Part shown: positions 43,121 to 52,380 of the stretch, piece by piece | Layout of the letters: every line of letters starts with the position of its first letter | Numbering within the stretch: the stretch's first letter is position 1 | From: Haematobia irritans | Lineage: Eukaryota > Arthropoda > Insecta > Diptera > Muscidae | Direction: 5' to 3' | Length of the DNA stretch: 64,000 bases | Assembly: GCF_050003625.1 (NCBI RefSeq) | Contig: NC_134399.1 | Coordinates: 151,832,473 to 151,896,472, forward strand | Position numbers and translations under genes: made by a program | The notes under the pieces: model-generated | Seen by the model: the letters and a program-made list of their open reading frames with translations, nothing else | What the model was told of the DNA's origin: nothing | Databases searched by the model: none

Positions 43121-43921
43121 CACGGTGGTAGTGAACACCAAACCTTGCAATCTTAAAATACCAATTGGTAAAATGAAAATAAAATTGCAACCGCCAATAT
43201 TAAACAAATTTCAACCAGATCGGATGAAATTTATTCCTCCCTCTTGGGCCCATAGAGACCGTAGTTTTTATCTAATTACAATTGAAATTGGAAATCTAGA
43301 TGTATTCTAGGACCATAAAAAGGTGTGCCAAAAATGGTGATTATGGGACCATGTTTTGATATAGCCCCCATATAGACCGATCTCCCGATTTTACTTCTTG
43401 AGCTTCTAGAATCCGTAGTTTTTATCCAAAATGCCTGAAATTGGCAATCTAGAGGTATTTTAGGACCATAAAAAGTTGTACCGAAAATGGTGATTATCGG
43501 ACCATGTTTTGATATAGCCCCCATATAGATCGATCTCCCGATTTTACTTCTTGGGCTTCTAGAATCCGTAGTTTTTATTCAAAATGTCTGAAATTGGCAA
43601 TCTAGAGGTATTCTAAGACCATAAAAAGGTGTACCGAAAATGGTGATTATCGGACCATGTTTTGATATAGCCCCCATATAGACCGATCTCGCTATTTTAC
43701 TGCTTGGGCTTCTAGAATCCGTAGTTTTTATCCAAAATGCCTGAATTTGGCAATCTAGAGGTATTCTAGGACCATAAAAAGGTGTACCGAAAATGGTGAT
43801 TAACGTACCATGTTTTGATATAGCCCCCATATAGACCGATCTCCCGATTTTACTTCTTGGGCTTCTGGAATCTGTAGCTTTTATCCAAAATGCCTGAAAT
43901 TGGCAATCTAAAGGTATTCTA

Positions 43922-44210
43922 CACACAAAAAAATTTCACGAAAAATTTTCCAATTACAATTTTAATTGACTTTTAAAAAATATGCAATTAAAAATTTAAT
44001 TGATTCAACAAATTTTTTAATTGAAACAAAAAATCAATCACAAAAATAATAGTATCAATTAATTTTTTTATTGGACCAATTAACTTTTTAATTGACCTTC
44101 AATTAATTTTTTAATTGATACTATCATTTCTGTGATTAAAGACATTTCAATTAAAAATTAATTGGATCAATTAATTTCGTGATTGAATCAGAAAAAATTT
44201 TTTTTGTGTG
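43922..44210. mobile_element. AATT-rich MITE, intact, 289 bp
   Basis: Ends CACACAAAAAAATTTC and AAATTTTTTTTGTGTG, flanked by TA on both sides (43920-43921 and 44211-44212). Removing it restores GGTATTCTAGGACCATAAAA, present in neighbouring units. The interior is inverted TTTTTAATTGA/TCAATTAAAAA blocks. TA duplication suggests Tc1/mariner mobilisation. Confidence 0.9.
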
Positions 44211-45042
44211 TAGGACCATAAAAAGGTCTACCGAAAATGGTGATTATCGGACCATGTTTTGATATAGCCCCCATATAGACCGATCTCCCGATTTTCTTGG
44301 ACTTCTAGAGTCCGTAGTTTTTTTTGGAAATCTAGAGGTATTATAGGACCATAAAGGGGTTTGCCGAAAATGTTCAGTATCAGACAATGTTTTGATATAG
44401 CCCCCATATAGACCGATCTCTCGATTTTACTTCTTGGGCTTCTAGATTCCGTAGTTTTTATCCAATATGCCTGAAATTGGAAATCTAGAGGTATTCTAGG
44501 ACCACAAAAAGGTGTACCGAAAATGGTGCTTATCGGATCATGTTTTGGTATAGCCCCCATATAGACCGATCTCCCGATTTTATTTCTTGGCCTTCTAAAG
44601 TCCGTAGTTTTTATCCAATATGCCCGGAATTGGAAATCTAGAGGTATTATAGGACCATAAAAAGGTGAGCTGAAAATGGTCGGTATCGGACAATGTTTTG
44701 ATATAGCCCCAATATAGACCGATCTCCCGATTTTACTTCTTGGGCTTCTAGATTCCATAGTTTTTATCCAATATGCCTGAAATTGGAAATCTACATGTAT
44801 TCTAGGACCATAAAGAGGTGTGACAAATATATTGTGTATCGGTACAGGTTTTGATATAGCCCCCTTATAAACTGGCCCTCCTATTTTGGGTCAAGATTCT
44901 AGAACTACAATAGATGTGCTGAATATTGTGTGTATCCCTCCATGTTTTTGGCATAGCCCCCATTAGACCGATCAAATTGAAAATATACTGACATGTTAGA
45001 CTCACAAAATGATTTAGTTTTTATCGGTCCATTGATAAGGCT

Positions 45043-46502
45043 CAGGGTTGCCATTTTGGTCCGATCGGGCCAAATATGGTCCAAAAAATTATTAAATTTT
45101 AAATTTGGTCCGATGGTCGGACCAAATGGAAGTTGGTTGACTTGGGCCATTTTCGTCAAATCGTAAATTTTTCAAAATTTTTCAAATTTTCAAAATTTTT
45201 CAAATTTTGACAAAATTTTCTGCAGAAATAAAATTTTGACAAAAAATTCCATACCTTGCCAGCATTTCAAAGTTCCATTTCATCCTCATCGCTACCACAG
45301 ACTCGTAAATGTCACCACAACCATCGCGAACTGTGAAGGGGGAAGCATATCAAAAAGTACAAAATGTACATGAAAGTATTTTGCCATCACTACTGTTAGA
45401 AGAGCTATTTTATTTTTTGTGAAACGCCAAGCGCAACCAGCTTGTTATATTTTATTTAAATAAAAACGAAAATAAAGTTCTGAAAACATAGATATTACGC
45501 TTAAAATTGTGAAAGGTATATGGTGAACAATTTTCGACTTTCCAAATAGAATAAAGTGATCGTTTTTCAAATATTTTTCCAGGCACGCTGTCTCTATCGA
45601 AAATAAACAAACTGGCTGATAGACGCTGCAATATGTAACTTGATACTTAAAACTCAACATCATTCTTTTATTAATGCAAAAAATTATGTTAAATGTGATG
45701 AGATAAACCGAAAAATGTTATATTTATAAGAAATTATAAATGTTTAATCAAATCAATAAACATCTACACAATCGTGTTTTACTTGACCACAATGAGTCTT
45801 CTACAATTACCTTAAAATGCACTTTTTCTGATAGTTTGCAGGGGTTCTTATTGGCGCCCTTCGAAATTGATCTAAATAGGCACCTAATAATTGCACTGAT
45901 GAGGAACTTTTTCGTAGTAACTTGGCGTGGTACAACTTCTCAATAGTGACGGCGCTTTTCCGACGAGTTGATGTCGTATATGATTGTTTTCGACGTAGTG
46001 GGGATTCTCAGAAGCGCCCCCAAATTCAAAAAATGTTGGCAGGGTAGAAATAGAATTTTAACAAAAATTTCATAGAAATAAAATTTATTACAGAAATAAG
46101 CTTTAAAAAATTTGTATAGATACAAAATTATGTAAAAATTTTAAAAAGAAATAAAATTTTGCGATAACTTTCTATCGAAACAAAATTTTGGCTAAATTTT
46201 CTATAGAAATAAAATTTTGGCCAAATTTTCTATAGAAATACAAGTTTGGCTACATTTTCTATAAAAATAAAATTTTGACAACATTTTCTATAAAAATAAA
46301 ATTTTGACAAAATTTTCTATAGAAATAAAATTTGGACAAAATTTTCTATAGAAATAAAATTTTCTATCGAAATAAAATTTTGGAAAAATTCGATCTTTTA
46401 AATTATATTAATTAAATTTGGAAAAATGGTCCGCTGGTACGAATTTTGGTCCAATTTTGGAAAAATTTTGGTCCAAAATAAAAATTTGTTGTGACAACTC
46501 TG
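45043..46502. mobile_element. hAT-like element with 29-bp repeats, copy of 36.6 kb
   Basis: Ends CAGGGTTGCCA and ACAACTCTG at the same place in its host as the 36612-37281 element, with ATAAGGCT and GTAAGGCC as diverged duplications. The two share internal flanks, so this is one insertion copied with its host. Confidence 0.8.
45254..46044. mobile_element. 791-bp non-autonomous element in a 29-bp unit
   Basis: Ends CCTTGCCAGCATTT and AAATGTTGGCAGGG, flanked by TA (45252-45253, 46045-46046). Removing it restores a TTCCATAGAAATA unit of the 29-bp repeat, so it hit the TA at the centre of the palindrome. Open frames inside show no domain. Confidence 0.8.
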
Positions 46503-47410
46503 GTAAGGCCTCCATATAGACCGATTTCAGATCTTGAGGGTACAGAAGGTGCACTGGTCACGAAAATTGCTTGAAACTGAATGTAAAATTTCAAGATTTT
46601 ACTTCTCGTAATCATTTAAATAATTGAGGTAAAAATCTACCGATTTTAGATTTCAAATCAAGGCGTTATTTTATCATTTTTTTGCACACTTAAAAGATAT
46701 GTTTATGATTCCTGTAAAACTGAAACAAAACATGGTTCCTAGAAATCAAGAATCAGATCTAGTCATCATAGGTAAAATCTGTACATTTATCTTCGGGAAG
46801 CGTACTGGTTGAACTGATCTGCTTGGAAAAATATCTGTCATCAAACTCCCATGAAATTTTCAAAGGAAACTAGTATATTTTATTCATGGTGGGTCTTTAA
46901 GATTCGGCCTGGCCGAACTTACTGCTTTATATAATTGTTTTGTGTACGTTAGTTAAATGAACTGAAAACGGGGAAAATTATGCACAAATGAAGCATAAAT
47001 AAAGATTTACTAAATTCGTACTTCTCACAAAATAGTTAATTATTTCTTTAAATTTATAAATTTTACTACAAATCCGTCATGCAATTTTGAACTCCAACTT
47101 TCCCTTCAAACTACAAAATTTTCTTTGACAAGTGAAAATAACTAATTGTGTCTAATAAATTTTCTTGAATTTGTCGAAAAATATGTTGTGATATCGACGT
47201 GACGTCAGCGTTTGTAATACTGTTTAGTAAAAATTTTCTGAAACTAATCTAAATTTTCTAAAATTAGGGGAATCCAGAGGAGTTAATATACCCCTATCCT
47301 ATGATGCAAAGAAAAAAATATCACCAAAATATTTCCAATTGAAGCTGAAAACTTTTTCAATTAAAAACTTAATTGATACAATTAACTTTTTAATCAAACT
47401 CGAAAGACTA

Positions 47411-47634
47411 ACCCCCATTTTCATAAAGCTCCGTTAGTGTTCCGTTAACTAACCAACTTTTAAACCGTATTACATATAGACGAAGCTGTCATCTTGTCTT
47501 TATATTCAATAGGCCAGTTAGGAACTTAACTGACGAAAATTTTTCAGTTAAAATTAACCGGAGAGAAAATATTTGCAATTTACTTTCTGTTAACTGGCAG
47601 TTAATGCCTAACGGAGCTACATGAAACCGGTCGT
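47411..47634 (+). repeat. Palindromic MITE, GTTAACTGGCAGTTAA family, copy 2
   Basis: ACCCCCATTTTCAT, GCTCCGTTAGTGTTCCGTTA at the left; GTTAACTGGCAGTTAATGCC and AACGGAGCTACATGAAA at the right. Matches 57177-57395 and, inverted, 256-478. Confidence 0.75.
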
Positions 47635-47701
47635 AAGTCAGTTAAAAAAATTATTGATTTTTTTAATAAAAAAATTATTGATACAATCAAGTTTTTAATA
47701 A

Positions 47702-48672
47702 AAAAAAAAGTAAGGAAAGTCGTGCGGGGCCGACTATATTATACCGCACTTTGTAGATCCACATTTTCGATACCATATCAAATCCGTCCAATGTGTTGGG
47801 TGCTATATATAAAGGTTTATGCTCCCATATACATTTATTTAAATCTGACCCGATCTGCATTTGCTGATACAAAATTTATAGACTTTAAATTTAAGTCGGC
47901 TAATGCCCTGGGGTGGAACACAGTGTTAGTAAACAAAATTGGGAAATATTTAAATCTTAACCAATTTTGAGGCAACTTTGCAAAAATGTATTTATGATTT
48001 ATAGATCGATAGATATGTATTAGAAGTATAAGCAAATTGGAGTCATTTTTACAAGTTTTCGACTTTCACAAGGAAAATGTGAGTAATTTGGACATTTTTG
48101 CCCAAACCGGAGAAATATATATGTGGAAGCTATATCTGAATCTGAACCGATTTCAACCAAATTTAACATACATAGTTACTATTTTAATTCTACTCCTTGT
48201 GCCAAATTTCATCTAATCGGATTATAACTTTGACCTCTGTGGTCATATGGCGGAAAATCGGGCGAAAGATATTATGGGAGCTATATCTAATTGTGAACCG
48301 ATTTCAATCAAATTTAGCACACTTGCCTATAGTACTAATCGTGCTCCTTGTGCAAAATTGGCATATTGGGGTAAAACTTTGGCTTTTGGGGCCATATAAG
48401 TGCATATCGGGCGAAAAATATATATGGGAGCTATATCTAAATCTGAACCGATTTCAAAATCAATAGGGTTCTATTCTGACCCAAAAAACACACTTGTGCA
48501 AAATTTGAAGTCGATTGAACTATACGTAGACTTTGATCACAAAAATGTGTCCACAGACAGACGAACATGGCTAGATCGACTCAGGAACCCGCCATGAGCA
48601 TTACGGTCTAGGTGTCGCAAACATATGCACTACCTTATAATACCCTGTACCACAGTGTGGCGCAGGGTTTAA
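47702..48672 (-). mobile_element. DINE-1/Helentron-like element, minus orientation
   Basis: Reverse of the 4.7-kb subfamily: AAGTAAGGAAAGTCGTGCGG and the GGCCGACTATATTATA end at left, GAGCTATATCTAAATCTGAA units inside, ACCCTGTACCACAGTGTGG start at right. Flanked by AATT-rich MITE sequence. Confidence 0.78.
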
Positions 48673-48679
48673 ACACACA

Positions 48680-48853
48680 GCAATGTGATTGAAGATGAAG
48701 TCTTTAATTTAAATCTTAGTTTTTAATCACACTAAGAATACAAAGTTAGTTAAGAATATGACTGATTTTTTTATTTTTTTAATTATTTGATCCAATTAAC
48801 AATTTAATCGATGTCGATTGCAAAATTCAATTAATTGTTTAACTGATTAAATT
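48680..48853. repeat. AATT-rich MITE remnant interrupted by a DINE-like element
   Basis: CAATGTGATTGAAGATG through TTAATTGTTTAACTGATTAA; resumes at 50552-50800 (TTAAATGAATCAATTAG...). The element at 48854-50551 is nested in it. Confidence 0.55.
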
Positions 48854-50551
48854 AAAAACAAGTATATACGGCCGTAAGTTCGGCCATGCCGAAGCTTTTG
48901 TACCCTCCACCATGGATTGCGTAGAAACTTCTACTAAAGACTGTCATCCACAATCGAATTACTTGGGTTGCGGTAACATTTGCCGATGGCAAGGTATCTT
49001 AAAAATTCCTAACATCGTCTTCTAAATTGTAAGTTAGTCCATACGTGGTATATATTACACTACAAAAAGGCAGATTAAATACGTATATAATTCAGTTTGA
49101 CAAAATATTCTATAGAAATAAAATTTTGACAAAATTTTCTATAGAAATGAATTTTTAACAAAATTATTTTCCTCTGTTTGTTAAACTACACTTGTAGTTT
49201 AGTCAATGCATGGTTTTAAGCTGAAATAAAAAAACAACAACAAAATTTTCTATAGAAATAAAATTTCGACAAAATTTTCTATAGAAATAACATTTTGACA
49301 AAATTTTCTATAGAAATAAAATTTTGACAAAATTTTCTATAGAAATAAAATTTTGACAAAATTTTCTATAGAAATAAAATTTTGACAAAATTTTCTATAG
49401 AAATAAAATTTTGACAAAATTTTCTATAGAAATAAAATTTTGACAAAATTTTCTATAGAAATAAAATTTTGACAAAATTTTCTATAGAAATAAAATTTTG
49501 ACAAAATTTTCTATAGAAATAAAATTTTGACAAAATTTTCTATAGAAATAAAATTTTTACAAAATTTTCTATAGAAATAAAATATTGACAAAATTTTCTA
49601 TAGAAGTAAAATTATGGTAGATTATACATAAATATAGACCGACATGAACCAATTTTGGCATGGTTGTTAGCGGCCATATACTAACACCACGTACCAAATT
49701 TTAACTGGATCAGATGAATTTTGCTCCTTTTCATAGTTGTTAGAGACCATATCTAACACACGTTCCAAATTTCAACCGGATCGGATGAATTTTGCTCCTC
49801 CAAGAGGCTCCAAATCTGGGGAACGGTTTATATGGGGGCTATATATAATTAAGGACCGATATGGACCAATTTTTGCATGGTTGTTAGAGACCATATACTA
49901 ACACCACGTATCAAATTTCAACCGGGTCGGGTGAATTTTGCTCCTCCAAGATGCTCCGGAGTTCAAATCTGAGGATCGGTTTATATGGTGGCTATATATA
50001 ATTATGGACCTATATGGACCAATTTTTGCATGGTTATTAGAGACCATATACTTACACGACGTACCAAATTTAAACCGGATTGGATGAATTTTGCTCTTCC
50101 AAGAGGCTCCGGAGTTTAAATCTGGGGATCGGTTTATATGGGGGCTATATATAATTATCGACCAATTTTTGAATGGTTGTTAGAGACCATATGCTAACAC
50201 CATGTACCAAATTTCAACCGGATTGGATGAAATTTGCTTCTCTAGGAGGTTCCGGAATCAAAATCTGGGGGTCGGTTTATATGGGAGCTATACGTAAAAG
50301 TGGTCCAAAATGGCCCATTTGGAATTCCATCCGACCTACATCAATAACAACTACTTATGCCAAGTTTCAAGTCGATAGCTTGTTTCATTCGGAAGTTAGC
50401 GTGATTTCAACAGACGAACGGACGGACATGCTTAGATCGACTCAGAATTTCACCACGAACCAGAATATATACGAAATATATACAATATTTCGATGTGTTA
50501 CAAACAGAATTACAATGTTAATATACCCCCATCCTATGGTGGAGGGTATAA
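48854..50551 (-). mobile_element. DINE-1/Helentron-like element, third subfamily, with array 6
   Basis: Left end AACAAGTATATACGGCCGTA with stem TTCGGCCATGCCGAA; right end CCCCCATCCTATGGTGGAGG and GGTATAATAA. Internal units of ~150-180 bp contain GATCGGTTTATATGGGGGC and TTTCAACCGGATCGGATGAA; CAGACGAACGGACGGACATG is the reversed GTCY tract. A 29-bp array occupies 49100-49620. Confidence 0.78.
49095..49620 (+). repeat. 29-bp TTTCTATAGAAA tandem array 6, homogeneous
   Basis: About 15 units, of which at least ten in a row (about 49275-49560) are identical. An insert near 49175-49245 (AGTTTAGTCAATGCATGG) is the reverse of the insert in array 1. Confidence 0.95.
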
Positions 50552-50805
50552 TAATTAAATGAATCAATTAGAAACCTGATTGAGTTTTCCAATCGACATC
50601 AATTAAATTTTAGATTGAATCAATTAAAAAAATAATTGATTTTTGCAACCAACATAAATTCCACTTTTAAGTAAATTAATTAAAAAATTAATTGAAATTT
50701 TTAAATTAAATCAATTAAATTTTTAATTGAATCAATTAAAAAATTAATTGAAATTTTTAAAATAAATCAATTAATTTATGCCCAAATAAAATTATGAATA
50801 ATATA

Positions 50806-51095
50806 CACAAAAATTTTTTTTCTGATTCAATCACGAAATTAATTGATCCAATTAATTTTTTAATTGAAATACCTTCAATCACAGAAATGATAGTATCAAT
50901 TAAAAAATTAATTGAAAGTCATTTAAAAAATTAATGGATCCAATTAAAAAATTACTTGATACTATTATTTTTGTGATTGATTTTTGTTTCAATTAAACAA
51001 TTTGTTGAATCAATTAAATTTTGAATTGAATATTTTTTAAAACTCAATTAAACCAATCTATAATTGGAAAAATGTTCGTGAAATTTTTTTCTGTG
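50806..51095. mobile_element. AATT-rich MITE, intact, 290 bp
   Basis: Ends CACAAAAATTTTTTTTCTGA and GTGAAATTTTTTTCTGTG with flanking TA (50804-50805, 51096-51097). Reverse orientation relative to 43922-44210, nearly the same length and layout. Confidence 0.85.
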
Positions 51096-51200
51096 TACTA
51101 TCATTTTCGTGATTGAAGACATTTCAATTAAAAAATTCATTTTATCAATATTTCGTGATTGAGTCAGAAAAAACCGTGTGGTTAGAAATTATTTTCACTT

Positions 51201-51890
51201 GCACTTATAGAAAAAACCTGCTAAACCGGCAATCGATGTTTGCTATTATATTTTAGGTTCTAAATGTAACCCAAAGTATTTTCAATAACAGAAAATAGAT
51301 TTTTGTTTATTCCTTCCCTATTATACTACTATAAAAGCTGCTAAATTCGATCAGCAATACAAGACATATTCTTGGGAGCCACCATGGTGCAATGGTTAGC
51401 ATGCCCGCCTTGCATACACAAGGTCGTGGGTTCGATTCCTGCTACGACCGAACACCAAAAAGTTTTTCAGCGGTGGATTATCCCACCTCAGTAATGCTGG
51501 TGACATTTCTGAGTGTTTCAAAGCTAAGTGGTTTCACTGCAATGTGGAACGCCGGTCGAACTTGGCTATAAAAAGGAGGTCCCTTGTCATTGAGCTTAAC
51601 ATGGAATCGGACAGCACTCAGTGATAAGAGAGAAGTTCACCAATGTGGTATCACAATGGACTGAATAGTCTAAGTGTGTCTGATCGGGCTGCCACCTAAC
51701 CTAACCTAATCTAAGACATATTCTTAATATATTGTTGGTATTATGTTACATAACCCCTAGTTTTACTGTGTTATTGTGAAAAATAGCAGACAATGTCAGT
51801 AAACAGTGAATGCTTTCACTATTTCAGCAGACTATCTACTGTATTAACAGATGTTTCTACTGTGTCTACTAACAAATTTCTTTGGGTGTA
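51201..51890. mobile_element. MITE with CACTTATAGAAA ends, copy 2, split by a SINE
   Basis: Left CACTTATAGAAAAAACCTGC, right CTACTAACAAATTTCTTTGG then GTGTA, shared with 39536-40167. A SINE sits inside at 51374-51712. Confidence 0.7.
51374..51712 (+). mobile_element. tRNA-derived SINE, intact
   Basis: 339 bp flanked by a perfect 13-bp target duplication AAGACATATTCTT (51361-51373 and 51713-51725). The head has a pol III A box (TGGTGCAATGG) and a perfect B box (GGTTCGATTCC), as in a tRNA. The body includes GGTGACATTTCTGAGTG and AAAGGAGGTCCCTTGTCA; the tail is CCTAACCTAACCTAAT. Long target duplication implies LINE-driven retrotransposition. Fragments lie at 9.6, 22.7, 56.5 and 59.6 kb. Confidence 0.93.
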
Positions 51891-52234
51891 TGAAACGCAA
51901 ACTCAGTACCGGCCTTAAACTTTTAATGTCGATCTACTTTAATTTGTTAGTCCATTCCACATAGCTCACTGTTCCTCTCATCGTTTAAAATTCACTGTAT
52001 GTATAACAGAAAACGAAATGTCAAAATGTTTATTTTTCGCACAGTATTAAAGAAAGAATCCACCCCCGCATATGTTTATTGTTTTGATTTCATTCACGAA
52101 GTTGTAATTTTTGCCGTGAAGTAATCAAAGTGTAGAAAAAAATATAAAATACAATAACCATATTCACCGCTCGAGAATATTAAAAATTGAAACATTATAC
52201 AAATAAAAGATTGGTCATCTTACTTACTTACAAA
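51891..52234. promoter_or_regulatory. Region upstream of RNF141
   Basis: Intergenic 340 bp that should hold the RNF141 promoter and 5' leader. No clear TATA or initiator can be assigned. Confidence 0.3.
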
Positions 52235-52380
52235 ATGGGACAAGCCCATAGTTTGGCAGATTCTCTGCCGGATGTTGATAGTGTACACATGCAAGTAGTT
52301 CGCCATACAAAAGTATTATCGGAAATCAATTCCCTGACCTATGAAGAATTTAAAACATGTTTGGGAAACTTAAATGCGTT
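52235..52380 (+). CDS. RNF141: RNF141 exon 1
   Basis: Start ATG at 52235, in AAAATGGGA context. Encodes the putative myristoylation signal and the SLTYEEF block. It ends two bases into a Leu codon before GTAAGT. Confidence 0.87.

Larger units (their letters stand above)
43235..46940 (+). mobile_element. DINE-like composite with three nested insertions
   Basis: Seven or so internal ~153-bp units (period exactly 153 between ACCGATCTC markers at about 43376, 43529, 43682 and 43835), then the same 3' half as the 36.1-kb copy, ending GATTCGGCCTGGCCGAACTT. Interrupted by a MITE (43922-44210), a hAT-like element (45043-46502) and, within the latter, a 791-bp element. Confidence 0.78.

Noticed and set aside
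43276..44758. Minus-strand frames of 82-176 residues with GAISKHGPIITIFGTPFYGP repeats
   Set aside because: Translations of the ~153-bp internal units of a DINE-like element; the same peptide pattern appears at 28.6-34 kb.
45740..45946. 68-residue frame within the 791-bp element
   Set aside because: No transposase or other motif; short frame in a non-autonomous element.
51374..51450. Possible tRNA gene
   Set aside because: A and B boxes are present but the flanking body, tail and 13-bp duplication show it is a SINE head; no full cloverleaf seen.
51690..51712. CCTAACC repeats as telomeric DNA
   Set aside because: Only three units, always at the end of the SINE; not a telomere, and flies lack TTAGG telomeres.
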